In this document: piece by piece, positions 1 through 5,237 of the stretch
How the letters are laid out: each line of letters starts with the position of its first letter
Numbering within the stretch: position 1 is the first letter of the stretch
NCBI GenBank assembly: GCA_020028195.1
Contig: JAHWYE010000150.1
Span: forward strand, 1 to 5,237
DNA length: 5,237 nt
Reading direction: 5' to 3'
Source of the DNA: Nitrospirota bacterium
Lineage (GTDB): Bacteria; Nitrospirota; Nitrospiria; Nitrospirales; Nitrospiraceae
The notes under the pieces: model-generated
The model's database searches: none
Told to the model about the DNA's origin: nothing
Seen by the model: only the letters and a program-made list of their open reading frames with translations
Made by a program: the position numbers and the translations under genes

Positions 1-111
1 CAGCAGAAGGCGACCTTCATCAGGCAGACGCTCGCCGGCCTCCGGGAAGGTCATGTCCACGATGTGATCATCACGAAGGAAGCGCCGAACTACCGGACCG
101 ACTGGGAGTAA
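1..111 (+). CDS. guaB: IMP dehydrogenase, C-terminal end (5'-truncated by window)
   Basis: Reading frame 1 is open from the first base to TAA at 109-111 and gives the last 36 residues of a protein. The segment GHVHDVIITKEAPNYR matches the conserved C-terminal end of bacterial IMP dehydrogenase, where the E. coli protein reads SHVHDVTITKESPNYR. The enzyme oxidises IMP to XMP with NAD+ in the cytoplasm and is the committed step to guanine nucleotides. The catalytic loop and CBS domains lie outside the window, so nothing can be said about activity. guaA follows 112 nt downstream on the same strand; this is the usual guaBA order and supports the call because GuaA uses the GuaB product. No convincing U-tailed terminator is seen between them. 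Confidence 0.93.
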   Translation, partial: QQKATFIRQTLAGLREGHVHDVIITKEAPNYRTDWE

Positions 112-112
112 A

Positions 113-222
113 TCATAGCGGTCGGCTTTCAGCCATCAGCTTTCGGTTCGGCTTGATTAGATCTTTTCTCGCCTTGGTGTCCTGCCCATCACTTACTGAT
201 CGCTGATTGCTGAGAGCTATCG
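113..222. repeat. Inverted heptamer arrays in the guaB-guaA gap
   Basis: The gap holds two arrays of 7-nt words facing each other. On the + strand 195-222 reads as ACTGATC, GCTGATT, GCTGAGA and GCTATCG. The reverse complement of 113-140 reads as GCTGATG, GCTGAAA, GCCGACC and GCTATGA. The inner parts pair as an imperfect stem, 124-140 with 202-218. Within it the 12-nt core (129-140 with 202-213) has 11 Watson-Crick pairs, and the outer part adds three pairs and two G-U pairs, with a loop of about 60 nt. The right arm includes GAGAG (212-216), the only Shine-Dalgarno-like sequence before the guaA ATG at 224. Function is unknown; it may be a repeat cassette, a weak transcript-end structure or a translational control element. 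Confidence 0.6.
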
Positions 223-223
223 A

Positions 224-1701
224 ATGGAACTCTGGCACGATAGAATCCTTGTTCTCGACTTCGGTTCTCAGTACACACAACTCATCGCTCGTCGAATCCG
301 CGAAGCGCAGGTCTATTCCCAGATCCTGCCTTGCACCGCTTCCCTCGCGACCGTGCTTGCCTACCGCCCGAAAGGTCTCCTATCCTGGGTATTTGCTATG
401 GTATGCAACTGGTGACGCATCTGCTAGATGGGGAAGTGGCGAAGGCGACGCGACGGGAGTTTGGACGAGCAGAACTCAACATTGACGATCGGTCCGATCT
501 CTTCAAAGGGGTGGGCGACGAACACTCGACCATCGTCTGGATGTCGCATGGTGACCGGATCGAACGCATGCCGAAGGGATTCCGCTCCATCGCGCACACG
601 GAGAACTCTCCAGTCGCTGCGATGAAGATGGTGGCGGGTGGCCGGAGAATCTATTGTCTCCAATTCCACCCTGAAGTCGCCCACACGGTCGAAGGGGCAC
701 GTATCCTCCGCAATTTCGTCTATGATATTTGCGGCTGTCAACCCACCTGGACTATGAGCTCCTATGTGGACACGGCGGTCAGGCAGATCCATGAGACAGT
801 GGGGCGCAGCAAGGTGATGTGCGCCTTGAGCGGTGGCGTGGATTCCTCCGTGGCGGCGGTCCTGGCCCACCGAGCCGTCGGCAAGCAACTGACCTGCGTC
901 TTTGTGGACAACGGACTGCTGCGGAAAGAGGAAGGGCCGACGGTCCGACGGACCTTTGCCTCCCACCTCAAACTGAACCTCAGGTATCTTGACTGTTCAA
1001 CGCAGTTCCTGGCCGCCCTGAAAGCTGTGACGCACCCGGAGCGGAAACGGAAGATCATCGGACGCCTCTTCATCAAGAACTTCGAGAAGGAGGCAAGCCG
1101 CCTCGGCAAAGTGGACTATCTGGTGCAAGGTACCCTGTACCCGGATGTGATCGAGAGTGTCAGCTTCAAGGGACCATCCGCGACCATCAAAACCCATCAC
1201 AATGTGGGGGGACTGCCGACCAGGATGAAACTCAAGCTGATCGAGCCACTGCGCGAGCTGTTCAAAGACGAGGTTCGGCTGTTGGGCAAAGAGCTCGGTC
1301 TGCCGGATGACATCATTTGGCGGCAGCCGTTTCCCGGCCCAGGGTTGGCGATTCGCGTGCTAGGACCACTCAGCAAGGAACGGTTGGCGATGCTTCGAGA
1401 GGCCGAGGCCATCGTGGAGCAGGAAATCAGGAACTCCGGCCTCTACCGGGAGCTTTGGCAAGCCTTTGCGGTGTTGCTCCCTGTTCGAACCGTGGGCGTG
1501 ATGGGGGATCAGCGCACCTATGAGCACGTCGTCGCCATCCGAGCCGTCACCAGCCTGGATGGGATGACGGCGGACTGGGCTCGACTGCCGTATGAACTGA
1601 TGGGCACGATCTCGAATCGGATCATCAACGAGGTGAAGGGGGTCAATCGAGTCGTCTATGACGTCAGTTCGAAGCCGCCATCAACCATTGAATGGGAGTA
1701 G
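224..1701 (+). pseudogene. guaA: GMP synthase (glutamine-hydrolysing), disrupted by internal deletion and frameshift
   Basis: GuaA converts XMP, ATP and glutamine to GMP. The N-terminus starts at ATG 224 behind GAGAG (212-216) and shows the family motif ILVLDFGSQYTQLIARRIRE, but this frame stops at 415. From about 379 the homology continues in the other frame: PILGICYGMQ with nucleophile Cys (codon 394-396), FHPEV with the triad His and Glu (667-675), the ATP-pyrophosphatase P-loop SGGVDSS (829-849), then FPGPG and the invariant end KPPSTIEWE. Between KG (ending 376) and PILG (379) the E. coli and B. subtilis enzymes have 27 residues, including SGGP; here there are 2 nt. That implies about 79 nt lost, a 3n+1 length that explains the frame change. 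Adding 27 residues back gives about 518, a normal length. As written, no functional glutaminase domain can be made. The rest shows no decay, so a sequencing or assembly error is as likely as a real pseudogene. Confidence 0.9.
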
Positions 1702-1706
1702 GAAGA

Positions 1707-1774
1707 AAGGTTGAGGTTCAGGCTAAGGTTCAGGGAATGAATCCTCACTCAACCTTAACCTGAACCTTAACCTT
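1707..1774. repeat. Long hairpin built of inverted hexamer repeats, guaA-rluB gap
   Basis: The arm at 1751-1774 is four tandem hexamers, three AACCTT and one AACCTG (the second). The arm at 1707-1730 is four matching hexamers in inverse orientation: AAGGTT, GAGGTT, CAGGCT and AAGGTT. Paired end to end (1707 with 1774, 1730 with 1751) they give 22 Watson-Crick pairs, one G-U and one C-A mismatch around a 20-nt loop. The stem begins 5 nt after the guaA stop and ends 11 nt before the rluB start. It is followed by ATTGTTACAGC, which has no U-run, so a classical intrinsic terminator is doubtful, though a transcript-end or RNA-stabilising role is possible. Confidence 0.85.
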
Positions 1775-1785
1775 ATTGTTACAGC

Positions 1786-2601
1786 ATGGAAATCAGGCTT
1801 CAAAAGCTGATTGCCGGTTCAGGGCTCTCCTCGCGGCGGAAAGCGGAGGAGATGATTGCGGCGGGCCACGTGACCGTGAATGGGAAGGTGGTTCGCGAGC
1901 AGGGCACTCGTGTTGATCCGGAGCGTGACCACGTGAAGGTGAATGGCCGGCATCTGAGGGCTGTGCAGCCCTATGCCTACCTCCTCCTCAATAAGCCCAA
2001 GAATGTCATGTCCACTTTGGATGATCCTGGTGGCCGCCCAACAGTGAAGCACCTTCTGCCAGGAGTCACGGTCCGAGTCTTCCCGGTGGGACGGTTGGAC
2101 TTTGATAGTGAGGGGCTGATGCTGCTGACCAACCACGGCGATCTGGCCCAAGCGCTGTTGCACCCCCGGTACCATGTCCCCAAAACGTATCTGATTAAAG
2201 TGAAAGGGGTATTGACGGACGAAGAGATCAAAACTTTAGTACGTGGCGTGGAGTTAGAGGACGGCGTGACCAGCCCGGCGACGGTGAAAAAAGTCAGAAA
2301 GGCGAAGCAGAACTCCTGGCTGGAGATCACGATTCATGAGGGGCGGAAACATCAAGTGAAGCGCATGCTGGAAGCGGTGAGGCATCCTGTCTTGAAGCTG
2401 ATCCGGGTTCGGTTTGGGCCCTTGACCCTGGAGGATCTGGCTCCAGGCGAGTACCGCTATCTCACGGACCGAGAGGCTAATGCGTTGCGCGATCTCATGC
2501 GCAGTCGCACAGACCGTGAGGCGTCAAAGCAGAAGACCTCTTCACGCTCCTCACGCCTCACTCCTCGCCCCTCACGGGTTTCTATGCGGAGAAGCGCATG
2601 A
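1786..2601 (+). CDS. rluB: 23S/16S rRNA pseudouridine synthase, RsuA/RluB family
   Basis: This 271-residue protein isomerises a uridine in ribosomal RNA. Residues 1-60 form an S4 RNA-binding domain (LQKLIAGSGLSSRRKAEEMI, then GHVTVNGKVV). The catalytic domain follows with NKP at 69-71 and the family motif VGRLDFDSEGLMLLTN, in which Asp105 is the expected catalytic aspartate. HEGRKHQVKRML (185-196) is the conserved late motif. The pattern is closest to bacterial RluB, whose E. coli target is U2605 of 23S rRNA, but RsuA or RluE specificity cannot be excluded by eye. The start at 1786 fits the family N-terminus although no Shine-Dalgarno is visible. Residues about 240-271 are a Ser/Arg/Thr-rich tail, partly encoded by heptamer repeats (see 2514-2577). 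The stop overlaps the aspS start as ATGA. Confidence 0.9.
   Translation: MEIRLQKLIAGSGLSSRRKAEEMIAAGHVTVNGKVVREQGTRVDPERDHVKVNGRHLRAVQPYAYLLLNKPKNVMSTLDDPGGRPTVKHLLPGVTVRVFPVGRLDFDSEGLMLLTNHGDLAQALLHPRYHVPKTYLIKVKGVLTDEEIKTLVRGVELEDGVTSPATVKKVRKAKQNSWLEITIHEGRKHQVKRMLEAVRHPVLKLIRVRFGPLTLEDLAPGEYRYLTDREANALRDLMRSRTDREASKQKTSSRSSRLTPRPSRVSMRRSA
2514..2577. repeat. Heptamer array inside the 3' end of rluB, with inverted partner
   Basis: Positions 2550-2577 are four tandem 7-nt words: CTCACGC, CTCACTC, CTCGCCC and CTCACGG. Upstream at 2514-2524 is an inverse copy, CCGTGAGGCGT. GTGAGGCGT (2516-2524) pairs perfectly with ACGCCTCAC (2553-2561), and CCGTGAGG (2514-2521) pairs perfectly with CCTCACGG (2570-2577), so two alternative stems compete for one left arm. 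The layout matches the short-word inverted arrays in the two upstream gene gaps, but this one lies inside the coding region and encodes the non-conserved tail of the pseudouridine synthase, just before the aspS start. Confidence 0.65.
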
Positions 2602-4361
2602 AGATGCGAACGCATCGCTGTGGGGAGCTGACGAAGGCCCATGTTGGCCAGACCGTGGTCTTAGACGGCTGGGTGCATCGGCGGCGAGATCACGGCAACG
2701 TCATTTTTATTGATCTCCGTGACCGGTTCGGCATCACCCAGATCGTGTTCAATCAGGAGATGAACGCGGCGGCCCACAAGCGGGCGCACGAGCTTCGGAG
2801 TGAATTTGTCGTGTCGGTCACCGGCCAGGTGATGTTGCGGCCGGAGGGCTCGTCCAATCCGGACCTCGGCACCGGCGAGATCGAAGTGAGGGCCCAAGCG
2901 GTGGAGATCCTCAATGATGCAGAGACTCCGCCGTTCGTGATCGAGGATGAGGCGGATGTCACGGAAGCCCTGCGGTTGAAATACCGGTATCTCGATCTCC
3001 GTCGGCCCAAGATGCAGCGATGGCTACAGTTGCGGCACGATGTCACGCAACAAGTCAGATCATTTCTGAATGGTCAAGGGTTCCTTGAAGTCGAAACTCC
3101 CATGCTGACCAAGAGCACGCCAGAAGGCGCCCGCGATTACCTGGTGCCGAGCCGGGTGAATCCGGGGAGTTTCTATGCGCTTCCTCAGTCGCCCCAACTC
3201 TTCAAACAGATTCTCATGGTGAGCGGAGCGGACCGCTATTATCAGATTGCCCGGTGTTTCCGAGACGAGGATCTTCGGTTCGATCGCCAGCCGGAGTTCA
3301 CGCAGATTGACATGGAGCTGTCGTTCGTCGATCGGGAACAGGTTCTGTCGCTCGTTGAACACATGATCAGTCTGGTGTTTAAGGAGACAGCCGGCATTCA
3401 CCTCCGGATACCGTTTCAGCGAATGACATATGAAGAGGCGATGGGCCGATACGGGTCTGACAAACCTGACCTCCGCTTTGGCATGCCGCTCCAGGATATG
3501 AAGGAGTTCGCCGCCAAAACGGAATTCAAAGTCTTCCGAGAGGTGATCGCGAAGGGCGGGATGGTGAAGGCGCTCATTGTCAAGGGCGGGGCCGCGATGT
3601 CCAGGACCCGCATCGATGCGCTGGGGGAGACGGCGAAGAGTTTTGGTGCGAAGGGATTAGCGTGGGTCAAGATCGGAGCGGATGGCAAGCTTGAGTCGGT
3701 CATCGCGAAGTTTCTGGACGTCGGCAAGCTCCGTGCTGCCGTGCCGGAGGCCATTCCTGGCGATTTGCTCCTCTTCGTCGCCGATCAACCGAAAGTCGTG
3801 CATGATGTGTTCGGTCGTCTCCGTCTGCTGCTCGGTGAAGAATTTGGCCTGATTGATCGCAAACTCTGGTGCCCGCTCTGGGTGATTGATTTCCCCCTGC
3901 TGGAATACGATGAACAGACGCGCCGCTATGTAGCCCTTCATCATCCGTTCACCGCCCCGTTCGATGAGGATCTTCCGCTGCTGGATTCAGACCCGCTTCG
4001 GGTCAGGGCCAAAGCCTATGATCTGGTTCTGAACGGCAACGAGCTCGGTGGCGGCAGTATCAGAATCCATCGCCGTGAGATCCAGAGCAAGGTCTTTGAC
4101 CTGCTCAGCATCGCAAAGGAAGAGGCCTCGGCGAAGTTTGGATTTCTCCTCGAGGCGCTTGAGTATGGCGCCCCGCCGCATGGGGGCATCGCCTTCGGCC
4201 TGGACCGCCTGGTCATGCTGCTGGGCGGGGCCGACTCGATCCGCGACGTGATCGCGTTTCCGAAAACCCAGAAGGCCCAGTGCCCCATGACTGACGCGCC
4301 GTCACCCGTCGATCCCGAGCAGCTCAAGGACCTTCACATCAAGCTCGACAAGATCGAGTAG
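2598..4361 (+). CDS. aspS: Aspartyl-tRNA synthetase, predicted non-discriminating (Asp/Asn)
   Basis: This 587-residue class II synthetase charges tRNA with aspartate in the cytoplasm. The N-terminal anticodon-binding OB fold spans roughly residues 1-110 (GWVHRRRDHGNVIFIDLRDR). Class II motif 1 lies around 158-180 (FLEVETPMLTKSTPEGARDY), motif 2 at 220-239 (CFRDEDLRFDRQPEFTQIDM) and motif 3 at 532-541 (AFGLDRLVML). The bacterial GAD insertion occupies about 300-425, and GGGSIRIH (484-491) is the late active-site segment. Length is normal for the bacterial type. His32 and Gly84 match His31 and Gly82 of the non-discriminating P. aeruginosa enzyme, where discriminating E. coli AspRS has Leu30 and Lys81, so it probably also makes Asp-tRNA(Asn). 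ATG 2598 overlaps the rluB stop by 4 nt behind GGAGA (2588-2592, 5-nt spacer). ATG 2604 would give the more usual MRTH start, so the true start could be either. Confidence 0.97.
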   Translation: MKMRTHRCGELTKAHVGQTVVLDGWVHRRRDHGNVIFIDLRDRFGITQIVFNQEMNAAAHKRAHELRSEFVVSVTGQVMLRPEGSSNPDLGTGEIEVRAQAVEILNDAETPPFVIEDEADVTEALRLKYRYLDLRRPKMQRWLQLRHDVTQQVRSFLNGQGFLEVETPMLTKSTPEGARDYLVPSRVNPGSFYALPQSPQLFKQILMVSGADRYYQIARCFRDEDLRFDRQPEFTQIDMELSFVDREQVLSLVEHMISLVFKETAGIHLRIPFQRMTYEEAMGRYGSDKPDLRFGMPLQDMKEFAAKTEFKVFREVIAKGGMVKALIVKGGAAMSRTRIDALGETAKSFGAKGLAWVKIGADGKLESVIAKFLDVGKLRAAVPEAIPGDLLLFVADQPKVVHDVFGRLRLLLGEEFGLIDRKLWCPLWVIDFPLLEYDEQTRRYVALHHPFTAPFDEDLPLLDSDPLRVRAKAYDLVLNGNELGGGSIRIHRREIQSKVFDLLSIAKEEASAKFGFLLEALEYGAPPHGGIAFGLDRLVMLLGGADSIRDVIAFPKTQKAQCPMTDAPSPVDPEQLKDLHIKLDKIE

Positions 4362-4450
4362 TCTGCCGGCTTGGCCGCCGAACCATTTGCTTCGGTTCCT
4401 CCAGGCTCGTCAGGGGATGGGACCAGCGCCAGGCTTGGCGATCCTGCCAG

Positions 4451-4479
4451 TTGCCCCTCTCATTTTTACCGGATATGCT
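4451..4479 (+). promoter_or_regulatory. Candidate sigma70-type promoter for the lipoprotein genes
   Basis: TTGCCC (4451-4456, four of six to TTGACA) and TATGCT (4474-4479, four of six to TATAAT) are separated by exactly 17 nt, in the 152-nt gap after aspS. Transcription would start near 4486, leaving a leader of about 28 nt with GAGAGG (4502-4507) before ATG 4514. The gap is the largest in the window, and the gene type changes here from housekeeping to envelope, which fits a new transcription unit. The match is by eye only. Confidence 0.45.
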
Positions 4480-4513
4480 GTAGGGTACAGATCGGTCATG
4501 CGAGAGGTACGCC

Positions 4514-4885
4514 ATGAGGCTGCTCCGTCAACTCATCTGGGTGTGGCTCGTGCTGGCGGTCGGCGCTTGCACGCTGTTTGAGGCCAAAGAGACGATTTTC
4601 CTGCGCTCGGCTCAGGATCGCGCGACTCAAGAAGAGGTCAGGCAACGGCTGGGGGCGCCACAGGCCACGACATCCACTCAGTCGGGTGAAGCGGTCTGGG
4701 TCTATCAGGTACGAGTTCAGCAGCCTGGAAATCCTATCACGGCGCCGGGCCAGTGGTGCGACGAGTATGTCCTTACTTTCGACAGCCAAGCGGTTCTGCG
4801 ACGCTGGACGCACCGGTCCTATTTCCACGGTGGCGAGGTCATGCCGACGGATTGCGTGCCGGATGGCTATAAATCAGCGTCGTGA
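4514..4885 (+). CDS. BamE/SmpA-like outer-membrane lipoprotein, copy 1
   Basis: The product has 123 residues. It begins with a short basic n-region (MRLLRQ), a hydrophobic stretch (LIWVWLVLAV) and the lipobox VGAC, so Cys19 should be lipidated after signal peptidase II cleavage. The residue after Cys is Thr, not Asp, so Lol sorting to the outer membrane is expected in a diderm host. The mature part has the BamE/SmpA-like pattern: ATQEEVRQRLGAP (37-49), GEAVWVYQV (58-66), then a C-terminal strand YVLTFDSQAVLRRW (85-98). Cys82 and Cys114 could form a disulfide. The family resemblance is weak and by motif only; a role in barrel assembly is not shown, and a generic lipoprotein of unknown function is possible. 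Translation is supported by GAGAGG with a 6-nt spacer. A paralogue follows 18 nt downstream. Confidence 0.85.
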   Translation: MRLLRQLIWVWLVLAVGACTLFEAKETIFLRSAQDRATQEEVRQRLGAPQATTSTQSGEAVWVYQVRVQQPGNPITAPGQWCDEYVLTFDSQAVLRRWTHRSYFHGGEVMPTDCVPDGYKSAS

Positions 4886-4890
4886 GAACA

Positions 4891-4899
4891 AAGGAGGTG
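4891..4899 (+). promoter_or_regulatory. Near-perfect Shine-Dalgarno of lipoprotein copy 2
   Basis: AAGGAGGTG lies 4 nt before ATG 4904 in the 18-nt gap between the two lipoprotein genes. It is much stronger than the GAGAG or GGAGA sites of the other genes here, and it fixes the start of a gene that is cut by the window edge. Confidence 0.85.
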
Positions 4900-4903
4900 G
4901 ACC

Positions 4904-5237
4904 ATGAGGCTGCACCAGCAACTCATCGGAATAGGTCTTGTGCTCGCACTGAGTGGGTGTGGGCTCTTCGTGCCGAAGGAGACCCGTTACCTGCGCTCGG
5001 CCCAGGATCTGGCGACCCAAGAAGAGGTCAAACTACAGTTTGGTGCGCCCAAACTGATGACGACGACCCCGGCGGGCGAATCGCGGTGGGTCTATGAAGT
5101 TCGGGAAATCGAGCCGGGTGCTCAGAATACCTGGGCTACGGCCGGGTCCTGGTGCGATGAATATACGCTCACGTTCGATCAGGGCGGCGTGCTCCGGCAG
5201 TGGACACACAAGTCGTATTTCCACGGCGGCGAACTGA
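4904..5237 (+). CDS. BamE/SmpA-like outer-membrane lipoprotein, copy 2 (3' end outside window)
   Basis: The frame is open from ATG 4904 to the window end, giving 111 residues without a stop. The signal peptide ends in the lipobox LSGC with Cys19, the same position as in copy 1 and a better consensus; the +2 residue is Gly, so outer-membrane sorting is expected. It aligns with copy 1 over its whole visible length with one 2-residue indel and about 60% identity by eye. Shared blocks are LRSAQD, ATQEEV, GAP, WVY.VR, WCDEY, LTFD, WTH and SYFHGGE. The two share the first four codons except one base, and long DNA blocks are nearly identical, so they arose by tandem duplication. About a dozen residues, including the partner of Cys114 in copy 1, are likely missing beyond the edge. 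Function is unknown beyond the BamE-like pattern. Confidence 0.85.
   Translation, partial: MRLHQQLIGIGLVLALSGCGLFVPKETRYLRSAQDLATQEEVKLQFGAPKLMTTTPAGESRWVYEVREIEPGAQNTWATAGSWCDEYTLTFDQGGVLRQWTHKSYFHGGEL

Noticed and set aside
150..200. Separate promoter for guaA in the guaB-guaA gap
   Set aside because: TTGATT-like boxes exist but no acceptable -10 sits at the right distance; transcription from upstream of guaB is simpler.
371..390. Programmed ribosomal frameshift joining the two guaA frames
   Set aside because: A frame change alone cannot restore the roughly 26 missing residues, and no slippery heptamer is seen at the junction.
424..966. Minus-strand open frame of 180 codons opposite guaA
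   Set aside because: It lies opposite a clearly conserved coding region, shows no recognisable motifs, and is best explained as a GC-rich shadow frame.
331..1701. The long downstream guaA frame as a separate, free-standing GMP synthase subunit, as in archaea
   Set aside because: It has no Shine-Dalgarno at the possible TTG 331, its first 16 residues match nothing in the family, and it still holds most of the glutaminase domain, so it is the remainder of one broken gene.
4378..4440. Intrinsic terminator after aspS (GAACC/GGTTC at 4380-4398 or CGCCA/TGGCG at 4427-4440)
   Set aside because: Both stems are only 5 bp and neither is followed directly by a U-run; the nearest T-run (4463-4467) is over 20 nt later.
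4496..4828. Minus-strand open frame opposite lipoprotein copy 1
   Set aside because: The + strand frame has a lipobox, a Shine-Dalgarno and a paralogue next door, so the minus frame is a shadow.

Overview
The window reads as a slice of a bacterial chromosome, with tightly packed housekeeping genes all on the + strand. The order is guaB (3' end only), guaA, an rluB/rsuA-family pseudouridine synthase gene, aspS, and then two tandem paralogous lipoprotein genes with a BamE/SmpA-like look. The moderately high GC, the protein sequences and the odd short-word repeats at gene junctions suggest a Nitrospira-like member of the Nitrospirota. That assignment is from memory of the family and is not proven by anything in the window. 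No RNA gene, mobile element or CRISPR array is visible.

Region 1 (1-1701) is the guanine nucleotide branch of purine synthesis. GuaB makes XMP from IMP and GuaA aminates XMP to GMP. guaA is broken as written. Its N-terminus (from 224) and the rest of the protein lie in different frames, and about 79 nt are missing at about 376-381. The missing part should encode the SGGP oxyanion-strand motif of the glutaminase domain. Everything downstream is intact to the family-typical C-terminus, so this is either a very recent lesion or a sequence/assembly error.

Region 2 (1702-4361) holds an RNA-modification gene and an aminoacyl-tRNA synthetase gene that overlap by ATGA, so they are probably translationally coupled. 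The AspRS has the His and Gly that mark non-discriminating AspRS enzymes. This predicts that the host makes Asn-tRNA(Asn) through Asp-tRNA(Asn) and GatCAB.

Region 3 (4362-5237) starts a new transcription unit, with a plausible sigma70-type promoter, followed by two lipoproteins of about 60% identity. The second runs off the window.

The most unusual signal is at the junctions. guaB/guaA, guaA/rluB and rluB/aspS each carry a different 6- or 7-nt word in short tandem arrays that face each other as an inverted repeat. One (1707-1774) makes a 24-bp near-perfect stem 11 nt before a start codon. Another covers the putative guaA ribosome-binding site. The third has been absorbed into the 3' end of rluB and encodes the Ser/Arg-rich tail of that protein.
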